Part shown: positions 1 through 9,399 of the stretch, in pieces
How positions within the stretch are numbered: position 1 is the stretch's first letter
Layout of the letters: each line of letters begins with the position of its first letter
Assembly (NCBI GenBank): GCA_902775345.1
Contig: CACYLW010000016.1
Span: 1-64,000 of the forward strand
Direction: 5' to 3'
DNA length: 64,000 bases
Source of the DNA: an uncultured Eubacteriales bacterium
GTDB taxonomy: Bacteria; Bacillota; Clostridia; Peptostreptococcales; Anaerovoracaceae
The notes under the pieces: model-generated
The model's input: the letters and a program-made list of their open reading frames with translations, nothing else
What the model was told of the DNA's origin: nothing
Databases searched by the model: none
Made by a program: the position numbers and the translations under genes

Positions 1-552
1 AGAAGAACAGAACTCGACGCACAGCTCACAGCTGAGAGCGTAGCTCAGTCTCTCGAGAGAAGAACTTCGTTCAGAAGAGCTATGAAGCAGCCTATCGGCC
101 GTACAATGAAGGCCGGTGCCAAGGGCATCAAGATCGTCTGCTCCGGAAGACTCGGCGGAGCTGAGATCGCAAGAAGCGAAAAGTACAGCGAAGGAAACGT
201 GCCTCTGCACACACTGAGAGCGGATATCGATTATGGATTCGCTGAGGCTGACACGACTTACGGCAAGATCGGCGTTAAGGTCTGGATCAACCACGGCGAG
301 ATTCTCGACAAGGGCCTCAAGGATTCCGTACCTAAAGCTGAAGAGAGAAGAGACAAGAAGGGCAGACGCAATGACCGTAAGGACAGAAGATCTGCTGGTC
401 GCGAAGGCAGAAGAGACGGAAGAAGATTTGACGGCCGCGAAGCAAAGCCTGAGGTAAAGCCGGCAACTACAAGAGTTCGCAAGGCCCCTAAGGCGGCTCC
501 TGCTCCGGCAGCTGAGCCACAGGCAGAAGCAGCACAGGAGACAGAAGCATAG
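1..552 (+). CDS. rpsC: 30S ribosomal protein S3 (uS3), 5' end cut off
   Basis: The reading frame is open from base 1, so the window starts inside the gene. The visible part is the C-terminal domain of S3, which helps form the mRNA entry tunnel of the 30S subunit; the signature [13 protein letters not shown] and the [10 protein letters not shown] motif are clear. The KH domain lies upstream of the window. After the usual end of S3 near VWINHGEIL there are about 75 further residues, first rich in Arg, Lys and Asp, then in Ala, Pro and Glu. Such tails occur in other Firmicutes S3 proteins and are probably disordered. The gene is followed after 24 bases by rplP in the same operon. Confidence 0.96.
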   Translation, partial: RRTELDAQLTAESVAQSLERRTSFRRAMKQPIGRTMKAGAKGIKIVCSGRLGGAEIARSEKYSEGNVPLHTLRADIDYGFAEADTTYGKIGVKVWINHGEILDKGLKDSVPKAEERRDKKGRRNDRKDRRSAGREGRRDGRRFDGREAKPEVKPATTRVRKAPKAAPAPAAEPQAEAAQETEA

Positions 553-576
553 TATTAAGGAAAGGAGAAACTCGCC

Positions 577-1002
577 ATGTTAATGCCAAAACGTGTTAAG
601 CGTAGAAAACAGCACCGTGGCAGAATGAAGGGCATTGCAACTAAGGGCAATGCGGTAGCATACGGTTCATATGGACTCATGGCTGACGGACGCGGCTGGA
701 TCGATTCCAAGCAGATCGAGGCTGCCCGTGTAGCAATGACAAGATCCATCAAAAGAGGCGGTAAGGTTTACATCAAGATCTTCCCGCATAAGCCGGTAAG
801 TAAGAAGCCTATCGGAGTACGTATGGGATCCGGAAAGGGAGCTCCTGAGTACTGGGTAGCTGTAGTAAAGCCGGGCAGAGTTATGTTTGAAATCGACGGA
901 GTAACTGAAGCACAGGCAAGAGAAGCTATGAGACTGGCTGCTCACAAACTGCCGATCAAGTGCAAGTTCGTCGTTAAAGGTCAGGAAGGAGGAGCGCAGT
1001 AA
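577..1002 (+). CDS. rplP: 50S ribosomal protein L16 (uL16)
   Basis: A 141-residue protein matching L16 over its whole length, with the [15 protein letters not shown] start and the conserved [18 protein letters not shown] segment. L16 sits near the A site and peptidyl transferase centre of the 50S subunit. An AAAGGAG ribosome binding site precedes the ATG. The stop codon overlaps the ATG of rpmC (TAATG), so the two genes are probably translationally coupled. Confidence 0.98.
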   Translation: MLMPKRVKRRKQHRGRMKGIATKGNAVAYGSYGLMADGRGWIDSKQIEAARVAMTRSIKRGGKVYIKIFPHKPVSKKPIGVRMGSGKGAPEYWVAVVKPGRVMFEIDGVTEAQAREAMRLAAHKLPIKCKFVVKGQEGGAQ

Positions 1003-1202
1003 TGGACCTGAACAAAATCAGAAAGATGACAGATCAGGAAAGAACTGCTGAACTCGAAAGAATGAAGCAGGAGCTCTTCAACCTGAGATTCCAGCACGTT
1101 ACAGGACAGCTGGAAAACCCTGTAAGAATGAGAGAAGTTAGAAGAGATATCGCCAGAGTGAAGACCATCATGAGAGAGGTCGAGCAGGGCAGAAACGCGT
1201 AG
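1002..1202 (+). CDS. rpmC: 50S ribosomal protein L29 (uL29)
   Basis: A 66-residue helical protein with the L29 pattern: an N-terminal [13 protein letters not shown], the [17 protein letters not shown] core and the basic [15 protein letters not shown] helix. L29 lies at the polypeptide exit of the 50S subunit. Its start overlaps the rplP stop by one base, and rpsQ follows after a short spacer carrying an AAAGGAGG site. Confidence 0.97.
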   Translation: MDLNKIRKMTDQERTAELERMKQELFNLRFQHVTGQLENPVRMREVRRDIARVKTIMREVEQGRNA

Positions 1203-1221
1203 AAAGGAGGAGTTCTGACAA

Positions 1222-1476
1222 ATGGAAAGAAATAGAAGAAAGACGAGAGTCGGAATCGTAACAAGCGACAAGATGGACAAGACTATCGTAGTTGCTACAG
1301 AAGAGATCGTCAGACACCCTCTCTACGGAAAGGGAGTCAAGAGAACAGTTAAGTTCAAGGCTCATGACGAAGAGAATATCTGCGGTATCGGCGATAAAGT
1401 TCTGATCATGGAGACAAGACCTCTGTCCAAGGACAAGAGATGGAGACTTGTCAAGATCGTTGAGAAAGCTAAGTAA
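1222..1476 (+). CDS. rpsQ: 30S ribosomal protein S17 (uS17)
   Basis: An 84-residue OB-fold protein of normal length. The conserved [14 protein letters not shown] strand and the [21 protein letters not shown] segment are intact. S17 is a primary binder of 16S rRNA. It lies in the usual place between rpmC and rplN. Confidence 0.98.
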   Translation: MERNRRKTRVGIVTSDKMDKTIVVATEEIVRHPLYGKGVKRTVKFKAHDEENICGIGDKVLIMETRPLSKDKRWRLVKIVEKAK

Positions 1477-1490
1477 GGAGGCAGCGGATT

Positions 1491-1865
1491 ATGATACAGA
1501 CAGAAAGTAGACTAAGAGTTGCCGACAATTCCGGAGCTAAAGAGCTGCTCTGCATCAGAGTTCTCGGAGGCACAGGCCGTAAGTATGCAAACATCGGTGA
1601 CATCATCGTATGCACTGTTAAGGATGCTACTCCGGGCGGAGCCGTAAAGAAGGGCGATGTAGTCAAGGCAGTAGTTGTAAGGACCAAGCGCGGCACAAGA
1701 AGAACTGACGGTTCATACGTTAAGTTCGACCAGAACGCGGCAGTTATCATCAAGGACAAGAACGACAAGACACCGGTAGGTACACGTATCTTCGGACCTG
1801 TCGCAAGAGAACTGAGAGACTGCGGTTTCATGAAGATCGTGTCATTGGCACCGGAAGTACTGTAG
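1491..1865 (+). CDS. rplN: 50S ribosomal protein L14 (uL14)
   Basis: A 124-residue protein starting [27 protein letters not shown], the hallmark of L14, and continuing through the conserved [14 protein letters not shown] and [11 protein letters not shown] motifs. L14 sits at the subunit interface and contributes to bridges with 16S rRNA. An AAGGAGG ribosome binding site precedes the ATG. Confidence 0.98.
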   Translation: MIQTESRLRVADNSGAKELLCIRVLGGTGRKYANIGDIIVCTVKDATPGGAVKKGDVVKAVVVRTKRGTRRTDGSYVKFDQNAAVIIKDKNDKTPVGTRIFGPVARELRDCGFMKIVSLAPEVL

Positions 1866-1877
1866 GAGGTGCGAGTG

Positions 1878-2183
1878 ATGCAGATCAAGAAAGACGATAT
1901 GGTAGTAGTGATCGCTGGTAAGGACAAGGGCAAGACTGGCCAGGTCCTCAGAACGATCCCTAAGAAAAACAAAGTGGTAGTCGAAGGCGTAAACATGCAG
2001 ACAAAGCACGCTAAGGCAACCAGAACATCCGGATCCGAGATCAAGCACATGGAAGGCCCTATCGACGCATCCAACGTCATGTTCTATGACAAGGACGCTA
2101 AGACAGCCACAAGAATCGGACACAAGGTTGTAGACGGAAAGAAAGTAAGAGTCTCGAAGAAGACTGGAAAGACGATCGAATAG
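1878..2183 (+). CDS. rplX: 50S ribosomal protein L24 (uL24)
   Basis: A KOW-domain protein that starts assembly of the 50S subunit. The start is the ATG giving [21 protein letters not shown], because AGGAGG at 1864-1869 lies eight bases upstream of it. An in-frame GTG at 1869 overlaps that ribosome binding site and is therefore rejected. The product is 101 residues, a normal length. The rplN stop codon lies 12 bases upstream. Confidence 0.96.
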   Translation: MQIKKDDMVVVIAGKDKGKTGQVLRTIPKKNKVVVEGVNMQTKHAKATRTSGSEIKHMEGPIDASNVMFYDKDAKTATRIGHKVVDGKKVRVSKKTGKTIE

Positions 2184-2199
2184 GAAAGGAGGAGCAATC

Positions 2200-2751
2200 G
2201 TGGAAATCAGACTTAAGAACAAGTATAAAAACGAAGTTTTCAAAGCCATGCAGGACAGATTCGGTTACTCCAACCCTATGGAAGTTCCAAAGCTGACTAA
2301 GATCACCATCAACATGGGACTCAGCGAGGCAAAGGACAACGCCAAGGTTCTCGAGAGCGCAGTTAAGGAAATCGCTCTTATCTCGGGTCAGAGACCTGTA
2401 GTAACTAAGGCAAGAAAGTCCATCGCTAACTTCAAGGTCAGAGAAGGAATGCCGGTCGGAGCAAAGGTCACACTGAGAGGCGACAGAATGTACACATTTG
2501 CCGACAAGCTGTTCAACATCTCTCTTCCGAGAGTAAGGGACTTCAAGGGTCTCTCCAGAAACTCGTTTGACGGCAGAGGAAATTACTCCATGGGTCTCAA
2601 GGAGCAGCTGATCTTCCCTGAGATCGTGTACGATAACGTTGAAACTATCAAGGGCATGAACATCGTCTTCACAACAACAGCGAAGACTGACGAGGAAGCT
2701 CAGGCTCTGCTCGAGCTCCTGGGAATGCCGTTTGAGAAGAGCGTTAATTAG
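2200..2751 (+). CDS. rplE: 50S ribosomal protein L5 (uL5)
   Basis: A 183-residue protein matching L5 from end to end, including [14 protein letters not shown], the [21 protein letters not shown] segment and the [15 protein letters not shown] motif. L5 binds 5S rRNA in the central protuberance. The start codon is GTG at 2200, with AAAGGAGG about seven bases upstream. Confidence 0.97.
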   Translation: MEIRLKNKYKNEVFKAMQDRFGYSNPMEVPKLTKITINMGLSEAKDNAKVLESAVKEIALISGQRPVVTKARKSIANFKVREGMPVGAKVTLRGDRMYTFADKLFNISLPRVRDFKGLSRNSFDGRGNYSMGLKEQLIFPEIVYDNVETIKGMNIVFTTTAKTDEEAQALLELLGMPFEKSVN

Positions 2752-2765
2752 TATAGGAGGAGAAA

Positions 2766-2951
2766 ATGGCAAAGACTTCACTGAAAGTTAAGCAGACAAG
2801 AAAGCCTAAATATTCAACAAGGGCTTATACAAGATGTAAGGTTTGCGGAAGACCGCACTCCGTACTCAAGAAGTATGGCATTTGCCGTATCTGCTTCAGA
2901 GAGCTTGCATACAAGGGTGAGATCCCAGGCGTTAAGAAGGCAAGCTGGTAA
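2766..2951 (+). CDS. rpsN: 30S ribosomal protein S14, zinc-binding type (uS14, type Z)
   Basis: A 61-residue short S14 with four zinc-ligand cysteines at positions 24, 27, 40 and 43 (CKVC and CRIC). This compact zinc form is the one normally encoded in the spc operon of Firmicutes. It is the last gene before an unusual 238-base gap in the operon. Confidence 0.97.
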   Translation: MAKTSLKVKQTRKPKYSTRAYTRCKVCGRPHSVLKKYGICRICFRELAYKGEIPGVKKASW

Positions 2952-2997
2952 ATCACAAGCTATTATTTTCGCAGGCCCTATATAAATAATGTAGAAA

Positions 2998-3137
2998 GTC
3001 TAAAAACAAATTGGCGAGAGGCTTTGCGGCAGCCGGCACTTAGCGATTGGCAAGCCGAAGGCGCAGACAGAGCTTAGTACCGCTGCGTATAGCCGCAACG
3101 AGGCGAGAGCCGTACTCGAGACTGTTTGTTTTTAGAC
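2998..3137. repeat. 140-bp element with 13-bp perfect inverted ends inside the ribosomal operon
   Basis: The spacer between rpsN and rpsH is 238 bases in an operon whose other upstream spacers are 3 to 25 bases. Within it, GTCTAAAAACAAA at 2998-3010 is the exact reverse complement of TTTGTTTTTAGAC at 3125-3137. The interior is GC-rich and able to fold; GGCGAGAG occurs twice in direct orientation (3013-3020 and 3102-3109), and GCGGC near 3027 can pair with GCCGC near 3092. No target duplication is obvious at the ends and there is no ORF. It could be a small non-autonomous mobile element, or a structured RNA that sets the level of downstream genes. Confidence 0.6.
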
Positions 3138-3189
3138 GTAATACAGAGAGCATATAGGGAACCACGTTAAGAAAGGAGAATTAACTGTT

Positions 3190-3573
3190 ATGTCAATGAC
3201 AGACCCAATCGCAGATATGCTGACCAGAATCAGGAATGCAAACACTGCAGGTCACCCGGCTTCGAAGATGAAGAAGTCGATCGCGGAGATCCTCCTCAAG
3301 GAAGGATTCATCAGTGGCTATGAAGTTGTTTCTGACAATGCTCAGGGTACAATCAAGATCGATCTCAAGTACGGCCCAAGCCGCGAAAAGACGATCATCG
3401 GAATCAAGAAAATCTCAAAGCCAGGACTCAGAGTCTATGCAAAGGCTGACAGAGTTCCAAAGGTCCTCGGAGGACTCGGAATCGCAATTCTGTCCACTTC
3501 AAAGGGCATCATCACTGATAAAGAAGCCCGCAAGCTCGGAGTAGGCGGCGAAGTTATTTGTTACGTTTGGTAG
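3190..3573 (+). CDS. rpsH: 30S ribosomal protein S8 (uS8)
   Basis: A 127-residue S8 beginning [17 protein letters not shown] and ending with GGEVICYVW, both diagnostic. S8 binds the central domain of 16S rRNA, and in E. coli it represses the spc operon. The ribosome binding site AAGGAG lies about ten bases upstream of the ATG. A second ATG two codons in (3196) is possible but lies further from that site. Confidence 0.97.
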   Translation: MSMTDPIADMLTRIRNANTAGHPASKMKKSIAEILLKEGFISGYEVVSDNAQGTIKIDLKYGPSREKTIIGIKKISKPGLRVYAKADRVPKVLGGLGIAILSTSKGIITDKEARKLGVGGEVICYVW

Positions 3574-3585
3574 GAGGTAGACACA

Positions 3586-4128
3586 ATGTCAAGAATCGGT
3601 ATTAAGCCAATCACCATCCCTGCCGGCGTAGAAGTAACGGTAGAAGATGGAAATGTCGTTAAGGTCAAGGGACCTAAGGGCGAGCTCTCCGAAAGAATCG
3701 GAAGCGGCATGAAGGTCAGCGTTGAAGACGGAACTCTCAAGGTTGAGAGAGCTGACGACAGCAGAGAAAACAGATCGCAGCACGGTCTGGCAAGAACTCT
3801 CATCGACAACATGATTACGGGAGTTACAAACGGATTCGAGAAGAAGCTGCAGATCGTAGGCGTTGGATACTCCGCAGCAAAGCAGGGCAAGAAGCTTGTC
3901 CTGAAGCTCGGATATTCGCACCCGATCGAGCTCGAGGATCCTGAAGGCATCACTACAGAAACTCCGGATGCTAACACCATCGTTATCAAGGGAATCGACA
4001 AGGCGCTCGTAGGAAACTACGCAGCAAACATCAGAGCCTGGAGAGAGCCTGAACCTTACAAGGGCAAGGGAATCCTTTACGCAGGCGAGGTCGTCCACAA
4101 GAAGGAAGGCAAGAGCGGAGCAGCATAG
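3586..4128 (+). CDS. rplF: 50S ribosomal protein L6 (uL6)
   Basis: A 180-residue protein built of the two duplicated L6 domains, starting [17 protein letters not shown] and ending with the conserved [17 protein letters not shown] segment. L6 sits near the GTPase-associated region of the 50S subunit. A TAGGAGG site that also contains the rpsH stop codon precedes it. Confidence 0.98.
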   Translation: MSRIGIKPITIPAGVEVTVEDGNVVKVKGPKGELSERIGSGMKVSVEDGTLKVERADDSRENRSQHGLARTLIDNMITGVTNGFEKKLQIVGVGYSAAKQGKKLVLKLGYSHPIELEDPEGITTETPDANTIVIKGIDKALVGNYAANIRAWREPEPYKGKGILYAGEVVHKKEGKSGAA

Positions 4129-4144
4129 GAAAGGAGGAAAGAAA

Positions 4145-4510
4145 ATGGCAGATAAGAGCAGAAATGACAGAAGACTTAAGAGACATGCAAGAGTCCGCAA
4201 GCACGTTTTCGGAACTCCTGAGAAGCCAAGAATGTGCGTGTTCAGATCGAACGCAAACATCTCGGTTCAGATCATCGATGATGTCAGCGGAAAGACTCTT
4301 GTCAGCGCTTCATCGCTCGACAAGGATCTCAGAAAAGAGATCGGCTACGGCGGCAACAAGGAAGCTGCTGCTAAGGTCGGCAAAGCTATCGCAGAAAAGG
4401 CTACAGAAAAGGGCATCAAGGAAGTATGCTTCGACAGAGGCGGATATCTCTTCCACGGCAGAGTCAAGGAACTCGCTGATGCTGCACGTGAAGCCGGATT
4501 GGATTTCTAA
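4145..4510 (+). CDS. rplR: 50S ribosomal protein L18 (uL18)
   Basis: A 121-residue L18, a 5S rRNA binder. It has the basic N terminus, the [19 protein letters not shown] strand and the C-terminal [20 protein letters not shown] motif. An AAAGGAGG ribosome binding site is present. Confidence 0.97.
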   Translation: MADKSRNDRRLKRHARVRKHVFGTPEKPRMCVFRSNANISVQIIDDVSGKTLVSASSLDKDLRKEIGYGGNKEAAAKVGKAIAEKATEKGIKEVCFDRGGYLFHGRVKELADAAREAGLDF

Positions 4511-4524
4511 GGGAGGATACGTAA

Positions 4525-5028
4525 ATGCAGACTAAGGTAGACGCATCCAAGCTGGAGCTTACGGAAGAGATCGTGGACATCAGACGTGTTGCCAAGACAG
4601 TTAAGGGCGGAAGAAACATGAGATTCTCCGTCACAGTAGTTGTCGGCGACGGCGAAGGCCACGTAGGCATGGGTCTCGGCAAAGCTATCGAGATCCCTGA
4701 AGCTGTAAGAAAAGCTACAGAAGATGCTAAGAAGAAAATGATATATGTACCGACAGTAGGAACTACAGTTCCTCATGAGACTGTTGGTGAGTTCGGAGCG
4801 GGCAAGGTCCTCATCATGCCTTCCGCAAAGGGTACAGGCGTTATCGCTGGTTCATCCGTACGTACAGTACTTGAAGCAGCAGGAATCAAGGACGTAAGAG
4901 CTAAGTCGCTCGGAACAAGCAACACCGGAAACATGGCAAGAGCAACAATGGAAGGTCTCAAGAACCTGACAACCGTTGAGGAAGTTGCTAAGCGCCGTGG
5001 TAAGACACCGGAAGAAATCATCGGATAG
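4525..5028 (+). CDS. rpsE: 30S ribosomal protein S5 (uS5)
   Basis: A 167-residue S5. The N-terminal double-stranded RNA-binding fold carries [15 protein letters not shown] and the [10 protein letters not shown] motif; the C-terminal domain carries the [19 protein letters not shown] segment. S5 lines the mRNA entry site and contributes to decoding accuracy. It is followed by rpmD after 12 bases. Confidence 0.98.
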   Translation: MQTKVDASKLELTEEIVDIRRVAKTVKGGRNMRFSVTVVVGDGEGHVGMGLGKAIEIPEAVRKATEDAKKKMIYVPTVGTTVPHETVGEFGAGKVLIMPSAKGTGVIAGSSVRTVLEAAGIKDVRAKSLGTSNTGNMARATMEGLKNLTTVEEVAKRRGKTPEEIIG

Positions 5029-5040
5029 GAGGCAAGGGAA

Positions 5041-5220
5041 ATGGCAAAACTGAGAATCACACTGGTCAAGAGCCCTATCGCTTGTCAGCCTAGGCAGAAG
5101 AAGACAGTTGAGGCACTCGGACTGAGGAAGCTCAATCACTCGGTAGAGCTCGAGGATTCCCCGGCAACAAGAGGAGCTATCAACAAGGTCTCCCATCTGC
5201 TCAAAGTAGAAGAACTGTAA
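5041..5220 (+). CDS. rpmD: 50S ribosomal protein L30 (uL30)
   Basis: A 59-residue L30. It reads [17 protein letters not shown], then [17 protein letters not shown] and [13 protein letters not shown], which matches the family throughout. TAGGAGG, overlapping the rpsE stop, serves as the ribosome binding site. It occupies the standard position between rpsE and rplO. Confidence 0.96.
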   Translation: MAKLRITLVKSPIACQPRQKKTVEALGLRKLNHSVELEDSPATRGAINKVSHLLKVEEL

Positions 5221-5234
5221 GGAGGGCAAAGGCC

Positions 5235-5675
5235 ATGAGAATTCATGAACTTAAAAAGCCGGAAGGCTCCACAAAGGCTCCTAAGAGAATCGGCCGCGGC
5301 CAGGGTACCGGTCAGGGAACAACTGCCGGCAGAGGTATGAACGGTCAGAACTCCAGAAGCGGCGGCGGAGTCAGACTCGGCTTCGAGGGTGGCCAGATGC
5401 CACTCTACAGAAGACTCCCTAAGAGAGGCTTCAACAACAAATGGGCTAAGGAATATGCCGAAGTCAACGTTAAGGATCTCAACAGATTCGAAGACGGTAC
5501 AGAGGTAGATCTGGGCATGCTGCTTGCAGCAGGTCTTGTCGGAAAGCAGCTGGACGGACTCAAGGTCCTCGGTAATGGCGAGCTGAGCAAGAAGCTCACA
5601 GTCAAGGCTGAGAAGTTCAGCAAGAGCGCTGTCGAAAAGATCGAAAAGGCAGGCGGAAAGGCAGAGGTCATCTAA
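5235..5675 (+). CDS. rplO: 50S ribosomal protein L15 (uL15)
   Basis: A 146-residue L15 with the glycine- and arginine-rich N-terminal arm ([20 protein letters not shown]) and the C-terminal globular part. Its stop codon overlaps the ATG of secY by one base (TAATG), coupling the last ribosomal gene of the spc block to the translocon gene. Confidence 0.97.
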   Translation: MRIHELKKPEGSTKAPKRIGRGQGTGQGTTAGRGMNGQNSRSGGGVRLGFEGGQMPLYRRLPKRGFNNKWAKEYAEVNVKDLNRFEDGTEVDLGMLLAAGLVGKQLDGLKVLGNGELSKKLTVKAEKFSKSAVEKIEKAGGKAEVI

Positions 5676-6955
5676 TGGAACTTGTGAAGACATTCTCTAA
5701 GGCATGGAAAATTCCGGAGATTAGATCCAAGATAATCTTCACGCTTCTGATGCTGCTGGTATTCAGAATCGGATCCAATATTCCGGTTCCTGGTATCGAC
5801 AGAGAGTATCTTGCGCAGATGTTTTCGGGAGAGACCGGACTTCTCGATCTCTTCGACCTGTTCTCGGGTGGTGCATTCAGCAACTTCACAATATTTGCTC
5901 TGAGTATCACCCCATACATTACCGCTTCGATCATCGTACAGTTACTGACGATCGCGTTCCCGTACTTTGAGCGTCTCGCCAAGGAAGGAACGGAAGGCCG
6001 TAAGAAGATGGCCACGATCACAAGGTACATGACTGTAGTGCTCGGACTTATCCAGGCGATAGGTCTTACGGTCGGTCTTTTCAGAAGAGCGATCATCGAC
6101 ACGAGCGCGTTCAACATGATCACAATAATCATCGTTCTGACTGCCGGTACATCGTTCTTGATGTGGCTCGGTGAGCAGATCAATGAATACGGAATCGGTA
6201 ACGGTATCTCAATGCTTATCTTCGGAGGTATCGTTGCCAGACTCCCGTCCGCTGCCAGAGGCGTTATTACTCAGGTAAAGGACGGAGGCGTATCGGTAGT
6301 TTCCGTAATCGTCCTCATCATAGTCGCGGTGCTGATCACCATGGTCATCATCGAGATGCAGGAGGGTGTAAGAAAGATTCCGGTACAGTACGCGAAGCGC
6401 GTCGTCGGACGCAAGATGTACGGAGGCCAGTCGACTCACATTCCTATGAAAGTGAATCAGGCAGGCGTTATCCCTATCATCTTCTCGATCTCGCTGCTTC
6501 AGTTCCCGCTGACGATCACTTACTTCTTCCCGAACTCCGCGTTCACGGATTTCGTAACGAAGTATCTGTCGCCTTCGGGTAACCCGGGCGTGTGGGTATA
6601 TGCTTCACTGAACATCGTACTTACCATGTTCTTCACATATTTCTACACGGCGATCATGTTTAACCCGACAGACGTTGCGGATAACATGAGGCAGAACGGC
6701 GGGTTCATTCCTGGCATCAGGCCGGGAGTGGCAACCGTAGAGTATCTGTCGAAGATCATGAGCAGACTGTGCTTCGCCGGAGGACTCTTCCTCGCGGCGG
6801 TCGCAACAATCCCGACAATCGTAAGCGTGTTCACACCGTTCAACTTCAGCTTCGGTGGAACATCATTGCTGATCATGGTCGGAGTTGCGCTCGACATAGT
6901 ACAGCAGCTCGAGAATCAGATGCTGATGAGAAATTATCAGGGATTCTTAAAGTAA
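5675..6955 (+). CDS. secY: Protein translocase subunit SecY
   Basis: A 426-residue polytopic membrane protein, the channel subunit of the SecYEG translocon. It begins with the cytoplasmic EIRSKIIFTLLMLLVFRIG segment; the plug region (LFDLFSGGAFSNFTIFALSITPYI) and the loop GMKVNQAGVIPIIF-like region (KVNQAGVIPIIFSISL) are present. About ten membrane segments are visible, the usual number. It is coupled to rplO and followed after 15 bases by adk. Confidence 0.98.
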   Translation: MELVKTFSKAWKIPEIRSKIIFTLLMLLVFRIGSNIPVPGIDREYLAQMFSGETGLLDLFDLFSGGAFSNFTIFALSITPYITASIIVQLLTIAFPYFERLAKEGTEGRKKMATITRYMTVVLGLIQAIGLTVGLFRRAIIDTSAFNMITIIIVLTAGTSFLMWLGEQINEYGIGNGISMLIFGGIVARLPSAARGVITQVKDGGVSVVSVIVLIIVAVLITMVIIEMQEGVRKIPVQYAKRVVGRKMYGGQSTHIPMKVNQAGVIPIIFSISLLQFPLTITYFFPNSAFTDFVTKYLSPSGNPGVWVYASLNIVLTMFFTYFYTAIMFNPTDVADNMRQNGGFIPGIRPGVATVEYLSKIMSRLCFAGGLFLAAVATIPTIVSVFTPFNFSFGGTSLLIMVGVALDIVQQLENQMLMRNYQGFLK

Positions 6956-6970
6956 TAATAGGAGGAAGAA

Positions 6971-7615
6971 ATGAGAGCAGTATTACTGGGACCTCCGGGT
7001 GCGGGCAAAGGCACTCAGGCAGTGAGATTGGTTGAGAAGTACGGTATTCCTCAGATTTCAACGGGAGACATCTTCCGCAAGAACATCAAGGAGGGAACCG
7101 AGCTCGGAAAGAAAGCTCAGGAGTATACAAACTCCGGAAGGCTCGTACCTGACGAGCTGGTTGTCGACCTCGTGGCCGACAGACTGCAGCAGGACGACTG
7201 CGCGAACGGATATCTGCTCGACGGATTCCCGAGAACGATCGCTCAGGCTGAGGCCTTCGACAAGATGCTCGAGAAGAACGGTCAGAGACTCGACGCTGTC
7301 ATCAACTTCGAAGTCGGTTATGAAACCCTTATGGAGAGACTGACCGGCAGAAGACTGTGCAAGGCATGCGGCGCCAGCTACCACATCAAGAACTTCCCGC
7401 CTAAGGTCGAGGGAGTATGCGATAAGTGCGGCGGCGAGCTCGAACAGCGCAAGGATGACACAAGAGAGACTGCCGAGAAGAGGATCGAGGTCTACGAAGA
7501 GTCCACAGCTCCGCTGATCGATTACTACAAGAACGCAGGAACTCTCAGAAACTTCAATGCAGAGAAGGATCCTGCAGAAGTATTCGCAGAAATAGTTGCG
7601 GAGATCGGAGAGTAA
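6971..7615 (+). CDS. adk: Adenylate kinase, zinc-binding type
   Basis: A 214-residue kinase that interconverts AMP plus ATP with two ADP. The P-loop GPPGAGKGTQ lies at residues 7-16 and the GYLLDGFPRT motif follows near residue 80. The LID domain carries four cysteines (CKAC and CDKC), the zinc-binding form typical of Gram-positive bacteria. An AGGAGG site precedes the ATG. Its place between secY and map is the classical Firmicutes order. Confidence 0.98.
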   Translation: MRAVLLGPPGAGKGTQAVRLVEKYGIPQISTGDIFRKNIKEGTELGKKAQEYTNSGRLVPDELVVDLVADRLQQDDCANGYLLDGFPRTIAQAEAFDKMLEKNGQRLDAVINFEVGYETLMERLTGRRLCKACGASYHIKNFPPKVEGVCDKCGGELEQRKDDTRETAEKRIEVYEESTAPLIDYYKNAGTLRNFNAEKDPAEVFAEIVAEIGE

Positions 7616-7622
7616 CCGGGAC

Positions 7623-8372
7623 ATGATAATCATCAAGTCTAAACGCGAGATAGAACTAATGAGAGAACCTTGCAAGGTCACTGCAGAACTGCTGCACGAC
7701 CTTGCAGGATTCGTAAAACCGGGCCTCTCAACGATGGATGTAAATGACTTCGTTGAGAAAAGGATCACCGGACACGGCATGACACCGACATTCAAGGGCT
7801 ATGGCGGATTCCCCGCTGCAGCCTGCGTGTCTGTCAACGACGAAGTGATCCACGGTATTCCTAACAAATCGAGGATACTGAAGGAAGGCGATATCGTAAG
7901 CGTGGATGTGGGTGCCACATACAAAGGCTACAACAGCGACGCGGCACGTACATATCCTGTAGGAGCGATAAGCGCTGAAGATCAGAAACTCATCGATGTC
8001 ACGAGACAGAGCTTCTTCGAAGGTATCAAGTATGCCATGGAAGGATACAGGATCGGAGATATCGGACATGCAGTCCAGAAATATGCCGAAAGCTTCGGAA
8101 TGGGCGTAATAAGGGACTACACCGGTCACGGCACCGGAACAAAGCTTCACGAAGACCCATACATTCCTAACTACGGAAAGCCGGGCAAGGGCGCAAGGAT
8201 AGAGAGAGGAATGACTCTCGCCATCGAGCCGATGATAGCGCTCGGCACATACGAAGTAAGGGTACTGGGAAATGACTGGACAGTGGTCATGGCAGACGGC
8301 AAAAAGTCCGCCCACTATGAAAACACCATACTGGTCACCGATGGAGAACCTGAGATCTTAACTCTGCAATAG
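7623..8372 (+). CDS. map: Type I methionine aminopeptidase
   Basis: Removes the initiator methionine from nascent proteins. The start giving [16 protein letters not shown] is chosen because it yields 249 residues, the normal size, and lies just after adk; an in-frame ATG at 7596 would overlap adk. The metal-binding residues are visible in [18 protein letters not shown] (two Asp), [12 protein letters not shown] (His), AIEPMIALG (Glu) and the late YENTILV (Glu). There is no zinc-finger extension. The ribosome binding site is weak, so translation may depend on coupling to adk. Confidence 0.96.
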   Translation: MIIIKSKREIELMREPCKVTAELLHDLAGFVKPGLSTMDVNDFVEKRITGHGMTPTFKGYGGFPAAACVSVNDEVIHGIPNKSRILKEGDIVSVDVGATYKGYNSDAARTYPVGAISAEDQKLIDVTRQSFFEGIKYAMEGYRIGDIGHAVQKYAESFGMGVIRDYTGHGTGTKLHEDPYIPNYGKPGKGARIERGMTLAIEPMIALGTYEVRVLGNDWTVVMADGKKSAHYENTILVTDGEPEILTLQ

Positions 8373-8382
8373 GAGGAATGCA

Positions 8383-8601
8383 ATGGCAAAGAGCAACACT
8401 ATAGAGGCAATGGGTACCGTCATCGACGCGCAGCCGAATGCGATGTTCAAGGTCAGGCTGGATAATGATTTCGAGATACTCGCTCATATCTCCGGCAAGA
8501 TCAGAATGAACTACATCCGTATATTGCCGGGCGACAGAGTTAAGGTCGAATTATCGCCTTATGATCTGACTCGCGGAAGAATAACATGGAGGGAAAAATA
8601 A
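8383..8601 (+). CDS. infA: Translation initiation factor IF-1
   Basis: A 72-residue OB-fold protein that occupies the A site during initiation. It matches the family through [33 protein letters not shown] and the terminal [18 protein letters not shown], overlapping the end of map, is the ribosome binding site. Confidence 0.97.
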   Translation: MAKSNTIEAMGTVIDAQPNAMFKVRLDNDFEILAHISGKIRMNYIRILPGDRVKVELSPYDLTRGRITWREK

Positions 8602-8602
8602 A

Positions 8603-8716
8603 ATGAAGGTACGTGCATCTGTTAAGCCTATGTGCGACAAGTGCAAAGTCATCAAGAGACACGGTCGCGTAATGGTTATCTGTGAGAACCCTAAGCACAA
8701 ACAGCGCCAGGGCTAA
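8603..8716 (+). CDS. rpmJ: 50S ribosomal protein L36 (bL36), zinc type
   Basis: A 37-residue protein reading [20 protein letters not shown] and ending in NPKHKQRQG. The zinc ligands Cys11, Cys14, Cys27 and His32 are all present, so this is the C+ form. It starts one base after the infA stop; GGAGGG inside the infA end acts as its ribosome binding site. Confidence 0.97.
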   Translation: MKVRASVKPMCDKCKVIKRHGRVMVICENPKHKQRQG

Positions 8717-9014
8717 TCGCCAGCGAAAAATTTCTTCGCTGATATACACTACGTATACAAAAAAGAACAATAAAAAACATTGTAAAAATGTTATTATAAA
8801 GTGTTCGCGTGAAACCCAAGGGCGTATTGTGCCTTGGGTATTCGCACGTAAGCGACAAGGGGATTACGAAGTGTTGAATCCCTTATCGCCAGCGTATTTA
8901 TGTTAAAAAGCGCCGGGAGAACCGGGTTCCCGGATAAAAACGCTTAAAAAACTTGGAACACCCGTCTATATCACCCCCGGAAAAGGTGACGGAAGATGGG
9001 AAAGGAGGAAAAAC
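8717..9014 (+). promoter_or_regulatory. Hairpin-rich 298-base leader upstream of rpsM
   Basis: No gene is present. Three stem-loops follow one another: ACCCAAGG at 8814-8821 with CCTTGGGT at 8832-8839; GCGACAAGGGGATT near 8852-8865 with AATCCCTTATCGC at 8877-8889 (two irregularities); and AAGCG plus CCGGGA at 8908-8918 with TCCCGG and CGCTT at 8928-8945. None ends in a long T run, so they do not look like terminators. The layout recalls a ribosomal-protein autoregulatory leader; the operon downstream encodes S4, which in other bacteria represses its own operon through such a leader. The function is inferred only. Confidence 0.45.
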
Positions 9015-9380
9015 ATGGCAAGAATTGCCGGAGTAGACCTGCCAAGAGATAAGAGGATCGAATATGGTCTGACATATATCTATGGAATCGGTCTCGCGAC
9101 ATCCAGAGAGATTCTCGCGAAAGCGGGAGTTGATCCTGACATCAGAGTCAGAGATCTGACAGAAGAAGATGCCGGTAAGATCAGAAGAGTTATCGATGCT
9201 GACTACATGGTAGAAGGTGACCTCAGAAGAGAGGTTTCGCTCAACATCAAGAGACTCATGGAAATCGGATCTTACAGAGGTATCAGACACAGAAGAGGAC
9301 TCCCTGTAAGGGGTCAGAAGACGAAGACAAACGCAAGGACACGCAAGGGTCCGAAGCGTCTCGCCGGAAAGAAGAGATAA
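9015..9380 (+). CDS. rpsM: 30S ribosomal protein S13 (uS13)
   Basis: A 121-residue S13, which contacts the head of the 30S subunit and the P-site tRNA. It begins [26 protein letters not shown] and ends in the basic [22 protein letters not shown] tail, both diagnostic. An AAAGGAGG ribosome binding site is present. It opens the alpha-operon block after the structured gap. Confidence 0.98.
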   Translation: MARIAGVDLPRDKRIEYGLTYIYGIGLATSREILAKAGVDPDIRVRDLTEEDAGKIRRVIDADYMVEGDLRREVSLNIKRLMEIGSYRGIRHRRGLPVRGQKTKTNARTRKGPKRLAGKKR

Positions 9381-9399
9381 GGGGAAGGAGGTATAAGTT

